Shown: positions 43,620 through 52,955, numbered from the stretch's first letter. The stretch is 64,000 bases of DNA from Seohaeicola_A nanhaiensis (GCF_042654245.1 NZ_JBHSGI010000024.1:62001-126000), one strand, 5' to 3'. Translations and numbers: made by a program. Notes: generated from the sequence alone by a model not told the origin.

Positions 43620-45682
43620 GCGTGCCGAGCGGACCAGCACCATCCCGCCGGCCCGAGATCCCCGCCGGACTCTGGGCCGCGCTGCTCACGCTGGTGGCGG
43701 GCGCGCTCTGCCTCGCCCTCTCCCCGACGCTGCCGTGGCTGACAAAATGGCCGGCCGACTGGGTTCTGCTCGACACCAAGAGCCTCAGCGCCTGGCTCGA
43801 GGCCGTGTTGCGCTTCATCCGCCCTGCCGCAAGGCTGGTTTCAGCCGTGCTCGCCTACCCGATGGGCTGGGCCAACGCGCTCTTCCTCGCCACGCCCTGG
43901 CCGTTGTTCATCGGCCTCGTCACCGCCCTCGGCTGGCTGATTGGCGGCTCGGCGATGGCCCTGCTCGGCGGCCTCGGGCTCGGTTTCGTGCTGATCTCGG
44001 GGTATTGGGTGCAGGGGATGAGCACGCTGGCGCTGGTCGCCGTCTCGGTGCCCGTCGCCCTGCTGGCCGGGATGGCCATCGGCCTGCTCGCCAATGAAAT
44101 TCCGCGCGTCAAGGGCGCGGTGCAGGCGCTGCTCGACGTCATGCAGACGGTGCCCACCTTTGCCTACCTCACACCGCTCGTTCTGCTCTTCGGCTTTGGC
44201 CCCGTCGTCGGCCTGATCGCCTCCGCGATCTACGCCGCGCCGCCGATGGCGCGCAATGTGATCCTCGGCCTGGAGCGGGTCGAAACCGACGTGAAGGAAG
44301 CCGCCGTGATGAGCGGGGCGACCCGCTGGCAGCAGCTCGTCCAGGTCGAAATTCCCTCCGCCGGGCATCAGATCATGATCGGGTTCAACCAGTGCCTGAT
44401 GGCCGCCCTGTCCATGGTCATCATCGCGGCGGTGATCGGCGGCTTCAACGACATCGGCTGGGAAGTCCTGCTGACCATGCGCAAGGCGCAATTCGGGCAA
44501 AGCTTCCTCGCCGGCCTCGTCATCGTCGCCTTCGCCATGGTAATCGACCGGATGAGCGGCGCACTCGCCTTCGAGCGCGCCCGCCACGACCGCCGCGTTG
44601 CGCTGGCAATCCTCGGCCTCGCGCTGATCGTCACACTCGCCGTCTGGCGGCTCCATCCCGATCCGGCCCGCTTCACCCTGCTTGCCCCGGCGGCCGAGGC
44701 GGTAGACAAGGGCCTCGGCGCCTTCACCTCTGCCTATGGCGCAAGCCTCGACCACCTCAAGAACAGCGCCATGTTCTTCGGTTTGCTGCCGCTCAGGATT
44801 GGGCTCGACGACTCGGTTCTCCCCTTCACCTGGGGCTTCCAGTGGAAGCCGTGGATGAGCGCCGTCTGGTATGCCGCCGCCTTGGGGCTGGGCTTGCTCG
44901 TCGCGCTGCGGGGACGGCCGGTGGCGGGCGTCGCGCTGGTCATCGGCATGGGCATCCTCGAAACCGGCATAGCGCAGCTGCCCTGGCCCTTCGTCCTGAT
45001 CGGCACCGGCGCGCTCGGCCATGCCGCCGGCGGCCGGCGGCTCTCGGCGCTGTCGGTGGGCCTGCTGACGCTCATCCTGGTCTCCGGACTGTGGGAGCGT
45101 GCGCTTCTCTCGCTCTACCTTTGTTTCGCGGCGGTCTTCGCTTGTGCCGTCGTCGGCGGCGCGATCGGCCTTGCCAGCGCAGTCAGCCCCACCGTCTGGC
45201 GCATCGTCCGACCGATCTGCGACATGCTGCAAACCATACCGCTCTTCGTCTTCCTCATTCCGGTTCTGATGTTCTTTCAGATCGGCGAGTTTTCGGCCTT
45301 CCTCGCGATCTGCGCCTATGCCGTCGTCCCGATGATCCGCTACACCCGCCACGGCCTGACCGAGACGCCGCCCGAAATGGTCGAGGCGGCGACCGCGTCG
45401 GGCGCAACCACCTGGCAGATGTTGCGCGACGTCCGCGCGCCCTATGCTGCGCCAACCATCCTGCTCGGCCTGAACCAGACGATCCTCTACGCCTTCGCCA
45501 TGCTCGTGATCGCCGCGCTGATCGGCACCACCGGCCTCGGGCAATCCATCTTTCTCGCGCTCGGGCAGGCCGACATCGGCCTCGGCGTCTCGGCCGGGGC
45601 CGCCATGGCCATCCTGGCCTTCATTGCCGACCGACTGGTTCAGGGCTTCGCAAGGGGACAACGCGAAGCGCTGGGGCTCTGA
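43616..45682 (+). CDS. double-module glycine betaine/proline-type ABC permease
   Basis: A 688-residue permease, about twice the usual length. It contains two binding-protein-dependent transport modules. Each has the EAA-type loop for ATPase contact: VKEAAVMSGATRWQQLVQVEIP in the first half and MVEAATASGATTWQMLRDVRAP in the second. Each is preceded by a DVMQTVPTFAYLTPL or DMLQTIPLFVFLIPV helix. The fusion would supply both permease chains of the importer. The GTG start overlaps the ATPase stop. Confidence 0.92.
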   Translation: MSVPSGPAPSRRPEIPAGLWAALLTLVAGALCLALSPTLPWLTKWPADWVLLDTKSLSAWLEAVLRFIRPAARLVSAVLAYPMGWANALFLATPWPLFIGLVTALGWLIGGSAMALLGGLGLGFVLISGYWVQGMSTLALVAVSVPVALLAGMAIGLLANEIPRVKGAVQALLDVMQTVPTFAYLTPLVLLFGFGPVVGLIASAIYAAPPMARNVILGLERVETDVKEAAVMSGATRWQQLVQVEIPSAGHQIMIGFNQCLMAALSMVIIAAVIGGFNDIGWEVLLTMRKAQFGQSFLAGLVIVAFAMVIDRMSGALAFERARHDRRVALAILGLALIVTLAVWRLHPDPARFTLLAPAAEAVDKGLGAFTSAYGASLDHLKNSAMFFGLLPLRIGLDDSVLPFTWGFQWKPWMSAVWYAAALGLGLLVALRGRPVAGVALVIGMGILETGIAQLPWPFVLIGTGALGHAAGGRRLSALSVGLLTLILVSGLWERALLSLYLCFAAVFACAVVGGAIGLASAVSPTVWRIVRPICDMLQTIPLFVFLIPVLMFFQIGEFSAFLAICAYAVVPMIRYTRHGLTETPPEMVEAATASGATTWQMLRDVRAPYAAPTILLGLNQTILYAFAMLVIAALIGTTGLGQSIFLALGQADIGLGVSAGAAMAILAFIADRLVQGFARGQREALGL

Positions 45683-45683
45683 G

Positions 45684-45706
45684 CCGAACTCGTTGCAGGA
45701 ATTCGG
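45684..45706 (+). terminator. possible intrinsic terminator of the betaine ABC operon
   Basis: CCGAACTC-GTTGCAG-GAATTCGG forms an 8-bp stem with one mismatch directly after the permease stop and is followed by ACATTTTCC. Confidence 0.45.
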
Positions 45707-45729
45707 ACATTTTCCACGAGGGAGAACGT

Positions 45730-46446
45730 CTAGCCGAACCGCGGCGGCACCAGGCTCGACTGGAACCAGCTCACGAAACTCAGGATCGAGAAGACCGGCA
45801 GCCCGGTCGCCGCGCGGATATCGGCGGCATAGGGCACCATATTGGTGCATTCGAGCACGATGGCGCCCAGATCGGGGTTGGCATCCTTCAGCGCCAATGC
45901 CGCCGCGACATTGTCGGCGCGCGCCAGTTCCACGTCCAGCTCCAGCTCGTTGTCCAGGATCGCCCGGGTGAATTCGCGCCCGCCCTCGGTGGATCCGATG
46001 GGCGTGTCCTGCGGCACGCCGGCCTTGACCAGATGCATCGGCGTCAGGGTCGAGGCGGAGATGGTCAGCACACCCGCGCGTCGACCGGCAGGTAGCAGAC
46101 GGTTCACCATCTCGACCTGCATCAGCGACGAGGTGGCGACCGGAACCCCCACCGCCGCAGCCAGCTCGTCCTGGAACAGCGACAGGAACCCGCAGTTCGT
46201 GGTGATCCCGTCTGCCCCGTCCGCCACCAGCGTGCGGGCGGCGTCGACAAAGGCGCCCAACATCCCCTCGGCGCCATGGCGCACCACCCGGTCGGGCGAG
46301 GCGCCCCGCACGATCCGGTAATGCACTGGAAAGGGCCAGGTTAGCGCATTCCCCATGTCTCCGGGGATGCGTGGAAACCGAGCCTCCAGCATCAGGATGC
46401 CTACTGCGGCGCCATAGACCGCCTTGCCGCCAACCGCCTTGGTCAT
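45730..46446 (-). CDS. aspartate/glutamate/hydantoin racemase family protein
   Basis: A 238-residue cofactor-independent racemase-family protein. The two catalytic cysteines are in place: Cys85 (GITTNCGFL) and Cys200 (VLECTNM). The length fits Asp/Glu racemases and maleate isomerase relatives. The start follows AGGAG and overlaps the GntR stop by four bases. The opposite operon encodes a D-amino-acid dehydrogenase-like enzyme, so the two may act on one chiral substrate; this link is inference. Confidence 0.88.
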   Translation of the reverse strand: MTKAVGGKAVYGAAVGILMLEARFPRIPGDMGNALTWPFPVHYRIVRGASPDRVVRHGAEGMLGAFVDAARTLVADGADGITTNCGFLSLFQDELAAAVGVPVATSSLMQVEMVNRLLPAGRRAGVLTISASTLTPMHLVKAGVPQDTPIGSTEGGREFTRAILDNELELDVELARADNVAAALALKDANPDLGAIVLECTNMVPYAADIRAATGLPVFSILSFVSWFQSSLVPPRFG

Positions 46447-47141
46447 GATATCTCCTCATCGGGAACGTAAAGCTGCGAATAGGCGATGCGCACCGCCTGC
46501 GCGGCATCCTCGCGACGCCGCTCGATATGGCCGCGCATGACCTGCGCCGCGGCAGCCTCATCGCCCGAGGCGATGGTCGCGGCAATCGAACGGTGCGCCG
46601 TGACACGCGCCGTCCGCGGCGTGCCGTCCTCCACCATCCGTTTCATGAACATCAGTCGGATAAAGCGCACGCGGTCGTTCAGGTTCTCGACCATGCGCCG
46701 CAACTCGTTGTTGCCCGAGAGCGCGGCGATCTCGAGGTGAAACGCTTCGTCCATGTCCAGCAGCCGCGCCGCGTCGTCGCTTTCAGCGTATTCCGCGGCC
46801 CCCGCCTCGACATGCGCGACCAGCCTGGCCAGTCCCGCGGCCCCCGCATTGCGCGCGGCCAGACGGGCGGTCTCGGTTTCCACGGCAACGCGCGCCTCGT
46901 AAAGCTCCATGACCAACCCGGGCGAAAGCGAGCGGCAGAAGAACCCGCGCCCGCTGCGGAAGGTCAGAAATCCCTCGGCCACCAGCCGGTTCAGGGCCTC
47001 GCGCAGTGGTGTGCGGCTGGCGCCCAGTTGCTGCGACAGGGCGCTCTCGTTGATACGTTCGTCTGGCTTCAACTCGAAATCCGCCGCCATCCGGCGCAGG
47101 GTCGCGTAGACACGGCTCACATTGCTGTCGGTTCTGGACAT
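46443..47141 (-). CDS. GntR-family regulator (FCD/FadR subgroup)
   Basis: A 232-residue regulator. The winged HTH (about 10-75) shows LKPDERINESALSQQLGASRTPLREALNRL. The all-helical FCD ligand domain (about 80-220) has the metal-ligand pattern MDEAFHLEIAALSGN and HRSIAATIASGD. ATG 47141 follows GGGAGG. It is divergent from the catabolic operon and precedes the racemase gene. Confidence 0.92.
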   Translation of the reverse strand: MSRTDSNVSRVYATLRRMAADFELKPDERINESALSQQLGASRTPLREALNRLVAEGFLTFRSGRGFFCRSLSPGLVMELYEARVAVETETARLAARNAGAAGLARLVAHVEAGAAEYAESDDAARLLDMDEAFHLEIAALSGNNELRRMVENLNDRVRFIRLMFMKRMVEDGTPRTARVTAHRSIAATIASGDEAAAAQVMRGHIERRREDAAQAVRIAYSQLYVPDEEIS

Positions 47142-47177
47142 CTGCCGGCCTCCCTCACGGGCGAAATTACAAGGCGA

Positions 47178-47216
47178 TTGACATGCGCGCAATCCTGCAT
47201 ATCAATCTGTATACAG
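47178..47216 (+). promoter_or_regulatory. promoter and GntR-type operator of the ThDP operon
   Basis: TTGACA (47178-47183) and TATCAA (47200-47205) with a 16-base spacer form a good promoter. The perfect palindrome CTGTATACAG (47207-47216) follows at once, covering the expected start site. The TNGTATACNA core is the kind of site bound by FCD GntR proteins, so repression by the divergent regulator is likely. Confidence 0.65.
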
Positions 47217-47232
47217 CTGGACGGGGGACGAC

Positions 47233-48918
47233 ATGGACAACCGGATGACCGGGGCCGAAGCGGTGGTGCGCATGCTGCAGGCGCACGACGTGACGCATAT
47301 GTTCGGCCTTTGCGGCGACACCACGCTGCCCTTCTACGACGCGCTCGCCCAGCTCGACCACGGCATCACGCACTATCTCACCCGCGACGAACGCCATGCC
47401 GGCTACATGGCCGACGGCTATGCCCGCGTGACCGGCAAGCCGGGCGTCTGCGAAGGCCCCTCGGGGGGCGGCGCGACCTATATCCTGCCGGGCGTGGTCG
47501 AGGCGAACGAAAGCTCAATTCCGATCCTGGCCATCACCACCGACGTTTCCACCGCCTCGCGCGGGCGATATCCGCTGACCGAACTCGACCAGAAGGCGCT
47601 CTTCGCGCCGTTGACCAAATGGAATGCCTCGCTAGACGACGCGGCGCGCCTGCCCGCCATGGTCCGCGCCGCCTTTCGCGCGATGACCACCGGGCGCCCC
47701 GGCGCCGCGCATCTGGCCTTGCCCTTCGACACCCAGAAGGCCCCGGTCGACCAGGCCGAGGTCTGGGCAGATCCGCGCCACCGCGCCTTCCCCGCCGAAC
47801 GCGCCGCCCCCGATCCGGAGGCCATCGCCCAGGCTGCCGAGCTGCTCGCCGCCGCCCGTCGGGCGGTCGTCATCTGTGGCGGGGGTCCGGTGATCGCCGG
47901 CGCGTCCGCCGAACTCGCCGCACTCGCCCGCCTGCTCGACCTGCCGGTCGCAACCACCGTCTCGGGTCAGGGCGCCATTGCCGAGACCGATCCCCAGGCG
48001 CTGGGCGTGGTCGGCTCGAACGGAGGCAACCCGGCCACCCGCGCCGTCGTGGACGAGGCAGACTTGGTGATGTTCATCGGCTGCCGGGCCGGCTCGGTGA
48101 CGACCGAGCGCTGGCGCTCGCCAAAGCCGGGCGTGAAGATCATCCATATCGACAGCGACCCCATGGTGATCGGCGCGAATTATTCGACCGACGTTGCCAT
48201 CTGCGCCGACGCCCGTCTGGCACTGGCCGCGCTGGCGACGGAACTCGATGGCCGCGATCTGGCAGGGCAGGGCGGACAGGCCCGCGCCGCTGGAGCGTGG
48301 CAGGCCAAGCTTGCCGCCTTCGCGCCGCTCGCCACCAGCGACGAGCGTCCGATCCGGCCCGAACGGGTCATTGACGCCCTGCACGACCTTCTCGACGACG
48401 ACGCCATAATCGTCGCCGATCCCGGCACGCCTTGCCCCTACTTCAGTGCGCATTACCGCTGGCGGCAGGCCGGACGCCATTTCATCACCAACCGCGCCCA
48501 TGGTGCGCTCGGCTATGCGCTGGCGGCCTCGATGGGCGCGCACGCCGGCCGTCCCGACGTCAAGACAGTCGCGGTGATGGGCGACGGCTCCTTCGGTTTC
48601 TGCTGCGGCGAATTCGAAACGATCTGCCGCTACCGGATGCCGATCACCTCCATCGTCTTTTCCAACTCGGTCTATGGCTGGATCAAGGCGGGCCAGAACG
48701 CCGGCTTCGGCCAGCGTTTCTACAACGTCGACTTCAACCGCACCGATCATGCCGCCGTCGCCTCGGCCTTCGGTGTCAAATCCTGGCGGGTCGAGGATCC
48801 GGCCGAGCTGCACCGCGTCCTGAAGGAGGCGCTGGCCCACGACGGCCCCACGCTGGTCGACGTCATCTCGCAGCCGCTGCACGAGGCGGCCGCACCCGTC
48901 TCCGAATGGGTCGCCTGA
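47233..48918 (+). CDS. thiamine-diphosphate-dependent enzyme, acetolactate-synthase-like
   Basis: A 561-residue enzyme of the ALS/benzoylformate decarboxylase superfamily. The catalytic Glu53 lies in RDERHAGYMADGYARVTG. The central Rossmann domain is at about 190-320. The ThDP-binding motif runs from VMGDGSFGF (about 448) to IVFSN. The FAD-binding residues of true acetolactate synthase cannot be judged by eye, and a biosynthetic role is unlikely in this catabolic operon. A 2-oxo-acid decarboxylase or lyase reaction is the likely type. It starts the operon, with GGGGGA upstream. Confidence 0.88.
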   Translation: MDNRMTGAEAVVRMLQAHDVTHMFGLCGDTTLPFYDALAQLDHGITHYLTRDERHAGYMADGYARVTGKPGVCEGPSGGGATYILPGVVEANESSIPILAITTDVSTASRGRYPLTELDQKALFAPLTKWNASLDDAARLPAMVRAAFRAMTTGRPGAAHLALPFDTQKAPVDQAEVWADPRHRAFPAERAAPDPEAIAQAAELLAAARRAVVICGGGPVIAGASAELAALARLLDLPVATTVSGQGAIAETDPQALGVVGSNGGNPATRAVVDEADLVMFIGCRAGSVTTERWRSPKPGVKIIHIDSDPMVIGANYSTDVAICADARLALAALATELDGRDLAGQGGQARAAGAWQAKLAAFAPLATSDERPIRPERVIDALHDLLDDDAIIVADPGTPCPYFSAHYRWRQAGRHFITNRAHGALGYALAASMGAHAGRPDVKTVAVMGDGSFGFCCGEFETICRYRMPITSIVFSNSVYGWIKAGQNAGFGQRFYNVDFNRTDHAAVASAFGVKSWRVEDPAELHRVLKEALAHDGPTLVDVISQPLHEAAAPVSEWVA

Positions 48919-48920
48919 AC

Positions 48921-50051
48921 ATGAGCCAGCCCGACGATATCATCTCGGGAATGGACCTCTGGCACTGCGCCCTGCCCGTAACAGGGCGGCGCGACCACGG
49001 CATCGGCAGCGTCGGTGGTGCGATCGAGGTCATCATCCTGCGCCTCACCACCGAAGGCGGTCTGGAAGGCTGGGGCGAGGCCTCGCCCTGGGTCGTCTTC
49101 ACCGGCTCGCCCGAGGCCAGCTTCGCCGCGCTCAACCGATACATGCGACCCCATGTGGTCGGCCGCAAGGTTTCCGAACACGCCGAGATAATGGAGAAGG
49201 CCGCCCGCGCCGTGGTCCATTGCACCGAGGCCAAGGCCGCGCTCGACTCTGCGCTCTGGGATCTTGCCGGAAAGCTGGCGAGCCAACCGGTCTGGTCGCT
49301 GCTGGGCGGGCACGACCCGCAGCCGATCCCCCTATCATGTTCCATCGCCAATCCGGATTTCACCGCCGACAAGGCCCTGCTGACCCGCCTGCGCGACGAC
49401 GGCGTACGGATCGTCAAGCTCAAGACCGGCTTCAGGGGTCACGCCTTCGACATGGAACGCCTCGACTATATCCGCGCCCATCACCCCGAGATGCGCATCC
49501 GCGTCGACTACAACCAGGGCCTGACCCGCGACGAGGCCCTGCAGCAGGTGCCGGAGGTTGCTGGGCTTGCCCCCGACTTCATCGAACAGCCTGTCGCCGC
49601 CGGCGACTGGGCGACGATGTCCGAGCTGCGCGCAAAGATCGACGTGCCGTTGCTCGCAGACGAAAGCGTCTTCGGCCCCGAGGACATGGTCCGCGCCATC
49701 CGCGAAGGCATCTGCGACGGCGTCTCGGTCAAGATCATGAAAACCGCCGGGCTGGAACGGGCCCGGCAGGTCGCTCACCTCGCAGCCCAGGCCGGTCTTC
49801 TGGCCTACGGCGGCGACATGTTCGAAACCGGCCTCGCCCACCTCGCCGGCGCGCATATGATCGCCGCCACACCGGAAATCTCGCTCGGGTGCGAATTCTA
49901 CCAGGCCCGGTATTTCCTGGCCGAAGACCTGCTCGCCACGCCCTTCCCCTGCGACAACGGGCATGTCCGGGTTCCGGCCGGCCCCGGATTGGGACTTGTG
50001 CCGGACATGGACAAGGTTCAGAAATTCGCCATTGCGGCGGCCCCGAGGTGA
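48921..50051 (+). CDS. enolase-superfamily enzyme (mandelate racemase/muconate lactonizing group)
   Basis: A 376-residue enzyme with an N-terminal capping domain (about 1-130) and a TIM barrel. Catalytic and metal residues are visible: Lys166-x-Lys168 (VKLKTGF), Asp196 and Asn198 (RVDYNQG), Glu222 (FIEQPV), Asp247-Glu248 (LLADES) and Lys271 (VSVKIMKT). This is the muconate-cycloisomerase-like arrangement with a Lys on each side of the barrel, compatible with racemisation, dehydration or cycloisomerisation. It lies two bases after the ThDP gene. The substrate is unassigned. Confidence 0.9.
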   Translation: MSQPDDIISGMDLWHCALPVTGRRDHGIGSVGGAIEVIILRLTTEGGLEGWGEASPWVVFTGSPEASFAALNRYMRPHVVGRKVSEHAEIMEKAARAVVHCTEAKAALDSALWDLAGKLASQPVWSLLGGHDPQPIPLSCSIANPDFTADKALLTRLRDDGVRIVKLKTGFRGHAFDMERLDYIRAHHPEMRIRVDYNQGLTRDEALQQVPEVAGLAPDFIEQPVAAGDWATMSELRAKIDVPLLADESVFGPEDMVRAIREGICDGVSVKIMKTAGLERARQVAHLAAQAGLLAYGGDMFETGLAHLAGAHMIAATPEISLGCEFYQARYFLAEDLLATPFPCDNGHVRVPAGPGLGLVPDMDKVQKFAIAAAPR

Positions 50052-50055
50052 CCAG

Positions 50056-51306
50056 ATGAACGACAGCCCCAAGACCGTTGCAATCGTCGGAGCGGGTATC
50101 GTCGGTGTCTCGACCGCCCTCTGGCTTCAGCGCGACGGTCATAAGGTCATCCTGATCGACCGCCGCGGTCCGGGCGAGGGCACCAGCCACGGCAACGGCG
50201 GCGTGCTCGCCTCCTGCTCGATCATCCCGGTCGCCGTACCGGGCCTGATCGGCAAGGCCCCTCGGATGCTCTTCGATCCGAACCAGCCGCTCTTCCTCAA
50301 GTGGAGCTATCTGCCCAGGCTTGCCCCCTGGCTCTGGCGCTACCTCAAGACCGCCAACAGCACCAGCGTCCGCCAACGAGCCGCCGCGCTCGCGCCCATC
50401 ATCGGCGACAGCCTCGCCGACCACCAGGCGCTGGCCGCCGGCACCGGCGCGGAAAAATGGCTGATCCCCGCCGACTACCTCTTCCTTTACAACAATCGCG
50501 CACACTACGAAGGCGACGCCTTCGGCTGGGCCATCCGCAAGGAATACGGATTCGAAGGCGAAATCCTCGAAGGTGCCGCCTTTCGGGCCTATGACCCAGG
50601 CTTCAGCAGCGTGCTCGATCTCGCCGTTCGGATGCCCGATCACGGGCGCATCGCCGATCCCGGCCAATACGTGAAGGACCTCGCCGCCCATGCCGAACGC
50701 CAGGGGGCAAAGATCATCCGGGCCGAGGTTCAGGACATCGTCCGTGACGGCGGCCGCGTGACCGGCGTGCGCGCGGGGGGCGAGACCATCCGCTGCGATG
50801 CGGCCATTCTCGCCACCGGCGTCTGGTCGGTGCCGCTGACCAACAAGCTCGGCCTGCGGATCCCTCTGGAAAGCGAACGCGGCTATCATCTCGAACTGTG
50901 GGAACCTTCGATCATGCCGCGATCCCCGGCCATGGTCGCCTCGGGCAAATTCGTCGCCACCCCGATGGAAGGCCGCATCCGCCTTGCCGGCGTGGTCGAA
51001 TTCGGCGGTCTCGACGCACCACCTTCGCGCGCGCCCTTCCGCCTGCTCGAACGCAATATCCGCGCCGCCATGCCCGGCCTCACCTGGAAGAAAACCGTCG
51101 AATGGATGGGCCACCGTCCCTCGATGGTCGACTCGATCCCCGTCATTGGCAAGGTGCCGGGCGTCGAAGGCGCTTTCCTCGGCTTCGGCCACGATCATGT
51201 CGGTTTAACAGGCGGTCCCAAGACCGGCCGCATCCTCGCGCAGCTGGTTTCCGGCCGCTCACCCAACATTGACCTTGCCCCCTACAGACCTGAACGATTT
51301 AACTGA
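50056..51306 (+). CDS. FAD-dependent oxidoreductase, D-amino acid dehydrogenase-like
   Basis: A 416-residue DAO-family flavoprotein. The Rossmann motif VAIVGAGIVGVSTALWL is at about 8-24, followed by DRRGPGEGTSHGNGG as in DadA. The C-terminal GFGHDHVGLTGGPKTGRILA closes the FAD site. It resembles D-amino-acid or hydroxyproline-type dehydrogenases. It is the last enzyme before the TRAP genes and is preceded by GAGGTGA. Confidence 0.9.
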   Translation: MNDSPKTVAIVGAGIVGVSTALWLQRDGHKVILIDRRGPGEGTSHGNGGVLASCSIIPVAVPGLIGKAPRMLFDPNQPLFLKWSYLPRLAPWLWRYLKTANSTSVRQRAAALAPIIGDSLADHQALAAGTGAEKWLIPADYLFLYNNRAHYEGDAFGWAIRKEYGFEGEILEGAAFRAYDPGFSSVLDLAVRMPDHGRIADPGQYVKDLAAHAERQGAKIIRAEVQDIVRDGGRVTGVRAGGETIRCDAAILATGVWSVPLTNKLGLRIPLESERGYHLELWEPSIMPRSPAMVASGKFVATPMEGRIRLAGVVEFGGLDAPPSRAPFRLLERNIRAAMPGLTWKKTVEWMGHRPSMVDSIPVIGKVPGVEGAFLGFGHDHVGLTGGPKTGRILAQLVSGRSPNIDLAPYRPERFN

Positions 51307-51357
51307 AACCGGAAGGAGGCCGTCCGAGCCTCCAAACACCACAACAGGGAGACGACC

Positions 51358-52335
51358 ATGAAGACGATTGCCAGACTGATGGGCGCAAGCGCCATGACCC
51401 TGGCCGGTGCCGTGACGGCACAGGCCGAAAAGTGGGACATGCCGATGGCCTATGCTGCCACGAACTTCCACTCCGAGATCGGCGCGGCCTTCGGCAAATG
51501 CGTGACCGACGGCACCTCCGGCGCGCTCGAGATCGTGACGCACCCCTCGGGCTCGCTTTTCGCTGGCAACGAGATCAAGCGCGCGGTGCAGACCGGCCAG
51601 GCCAATATCGGCGAACGCCTGCTGTCGGCGCATGAAAACGAGAACCCGCTCTACGGCGTCGACTCGATCCCTTTCCTCGTGTCCTCCTTCGACGAGCATG
51701 AAAAGCTCTGGAAGATCGCCGAACCCTACGTCTCCAAGGTTCTCGAAGGCGACAACCTGCACTATCTCTATTCGGTGCCATGGCCGCCGCAGGGCCTCTA
51801 CATCAACAAGCCGATGACCTCGGTCGCCGATCTCAAGGGCGTCAAGTTCCGCTCCTACTCCACCGCCACCGCCCGCATGGCCGAGCTGACCGGCGCTCTT
51901 CCGGTGCAGGTCGAGGCGGCGGAACTCTCCCAGGCGCTGGCCACCGGCGTGGCCGAAAGCTTCATCTCCTCGGGCGCAACCGGCTATGACCGCAAGGTCT
52001 GGGAGCATCTGAGCCACTTCTACGAGGTCGATGCCTGGCTGCCGCGCAACGCCGTCTTCGTCAATATGGACGCCTGGAACGGGCTCGATGACGCGACCAA
52101 GAAGGTGATGAACGACTGTGCCGCCACCGCCGCAACCGACGGCCTGGCCAAGGCAAAGGACTACACTGCCTTCACCCTCAAGGGGCTCAAGGAAGGCGGC
52201 ATGACCGTCGAACGCGCCGGGGATGAGCTGATGAACGGCCTCAAGGAAATCGGCGCCACGATGACCGAAGAATGGCTGGCAAAGGCCGGTGACGACGGCA
52301 AAGCCATCGTCGACGCCTACAAGGCCGGTAACTGA
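51358..52335 (+). CDS. dctP: TRAP transporter substrate-binding protein (DctP type)
   Basis: A 325-residue periplasmic protein with signal peptide ending AVTAQAEK. The DctP signatures are HPSGSLFAGNEIKRAVQTGQ and VADLKGVKFRSYSTATARMAELTGALPV with the ligand-contacting Arg. The start follows AGGGAGA. It is the first gene of a P-Q-M TRAP set serving the upstream enzymes. Confidence 0.93.
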   Translation: MKTIARLMGASAMTLAGAVTAQAEKWDMPMAYAATNFHSEIGAAFGKCVTDGTSGALEIVTHPSGSLFAGNEIKRAVQTGQANIGERLLSAHENENPLYGVDSIPFLVSSFDEHEKLWKIAEPYVSKVLEGDNLHYLYSVPWPPQGLYINKPMTSVADLKGVKFRSYSTATARMAELTGALPVQVEAAELSQALATGVAESFISSGATGYDRKVWEHLSHFYEVDAWLPRNAVFVNMDAWNGLDDATKKVMNDCAATAATDGLAKAKDYTAFTLKGLKEGGMTVERAGDELMNGLKEIGATMTEEWLAKAGDDGKAIVDAYKAGN

Positions 52336-52352
52336 CTCCGGACGACCGGACC

Positions 52353-52385
52353 GGGGCCAGAGAACTTCGCAAGATCTTTGGCCCC
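52353..52385 (+). promoter_or_regulatory. intercistronic stem-loop between dctP and dctQ
   Basis: GGGGCCAGAGA pairs with TCTTTGGCCCC over 11 bp with one G-T pair and an 11-base loop. It sits in the 80-base gap after dctP. Such hairpins often protect the upstream mRNA or attenuate read-through so that binding protein is made in excess of the permease. Confidence 0.6.
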
Positions 52386-52415
52386 CCTTCCAGCAGTGCA
52401 ACGCGGGGGTGAGCG

Positions 52416-52946
52416 ATGCCGATTGCCAGGGTGCTGCGGCGCCTTCTTGATGGCCTGTACACTCTTGGCGGGGTGATCGCGGCCTTTTTCCTGGTCGCGA
52501 TCCTCGTGCTGATCGTGCTGCAGATGCTGGCCCGATGGACGGGCCATGTCTTCCCCGGCGCCACCGATTACGCCGGTTACTGCATGGCGGGCGCGTCGTT
52601 CTTCGCCTTCGCCTATGCCCTGAACCACGGCGCCCACATCCGGGTGTCGCTGTTCCTCTCCGTCCTCGGGCGGAACCGCTGGTGGGGCGAGCTTTGGTGT
52701 TTCGGCATCGGTGCCGCCACGGCCACCTATTTTGCCTGGTACGCCATCAAGGGCACGCGCATCTCCCACCGGTTCAAGGAACTCAGCCAGGGCCTCGATG
52801 CCACCCCGATGTGGATACCGCAGCTGTCGATGAGCATCGGCACAGTCCTTCTGGCGATCTGCTTCTGGGATCACCTCATCCGCCTGATCTTCACCGGCTC
52901 CCACGGCATTGCCGAGGACACGGTCGAACAGGCCCACGCGGAATAG
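52416..52946 (+). CDS. dctQ: TRAP transporter small permease (DctQ type)
   Basis: A 176-residue four-helix membrane protein. VLQMLARWTGHVFPGATDYAGYCMAGASFFAFAYAL and HGAHIRVSLFL (in two separate segments) match DctQ. The start follows GGGGGTGA. It lies nine bases before dctM. Confidence 0.9.
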   Translation: MPIARVLRRLLDGLYTLGGVIAAFFLVAILVLIVLQMLARWTGHVFPGATDYAGYCMAGASFFAFAYALNHGAHIRVSLFLSVLGRNRWWGELWCFGIGAATATYFAWYAIKGTRISHRFKELSQGLDATPMWIPQLSMSIGTVLLAICFWDHLIRLIFTGSHGIAEDTVEQAHAE

Positions 52947-52955
52947 GGGCGCGTC

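Noticed and set aside
47233..48918. Biosynthetic acetolactate synthase (ilvB/ilvG)
   Set aside because: No small regulatory subunit follows, and the gene starts a GntR-controlled catabolic operon with a TRAP importer, so only the superfamily is called.
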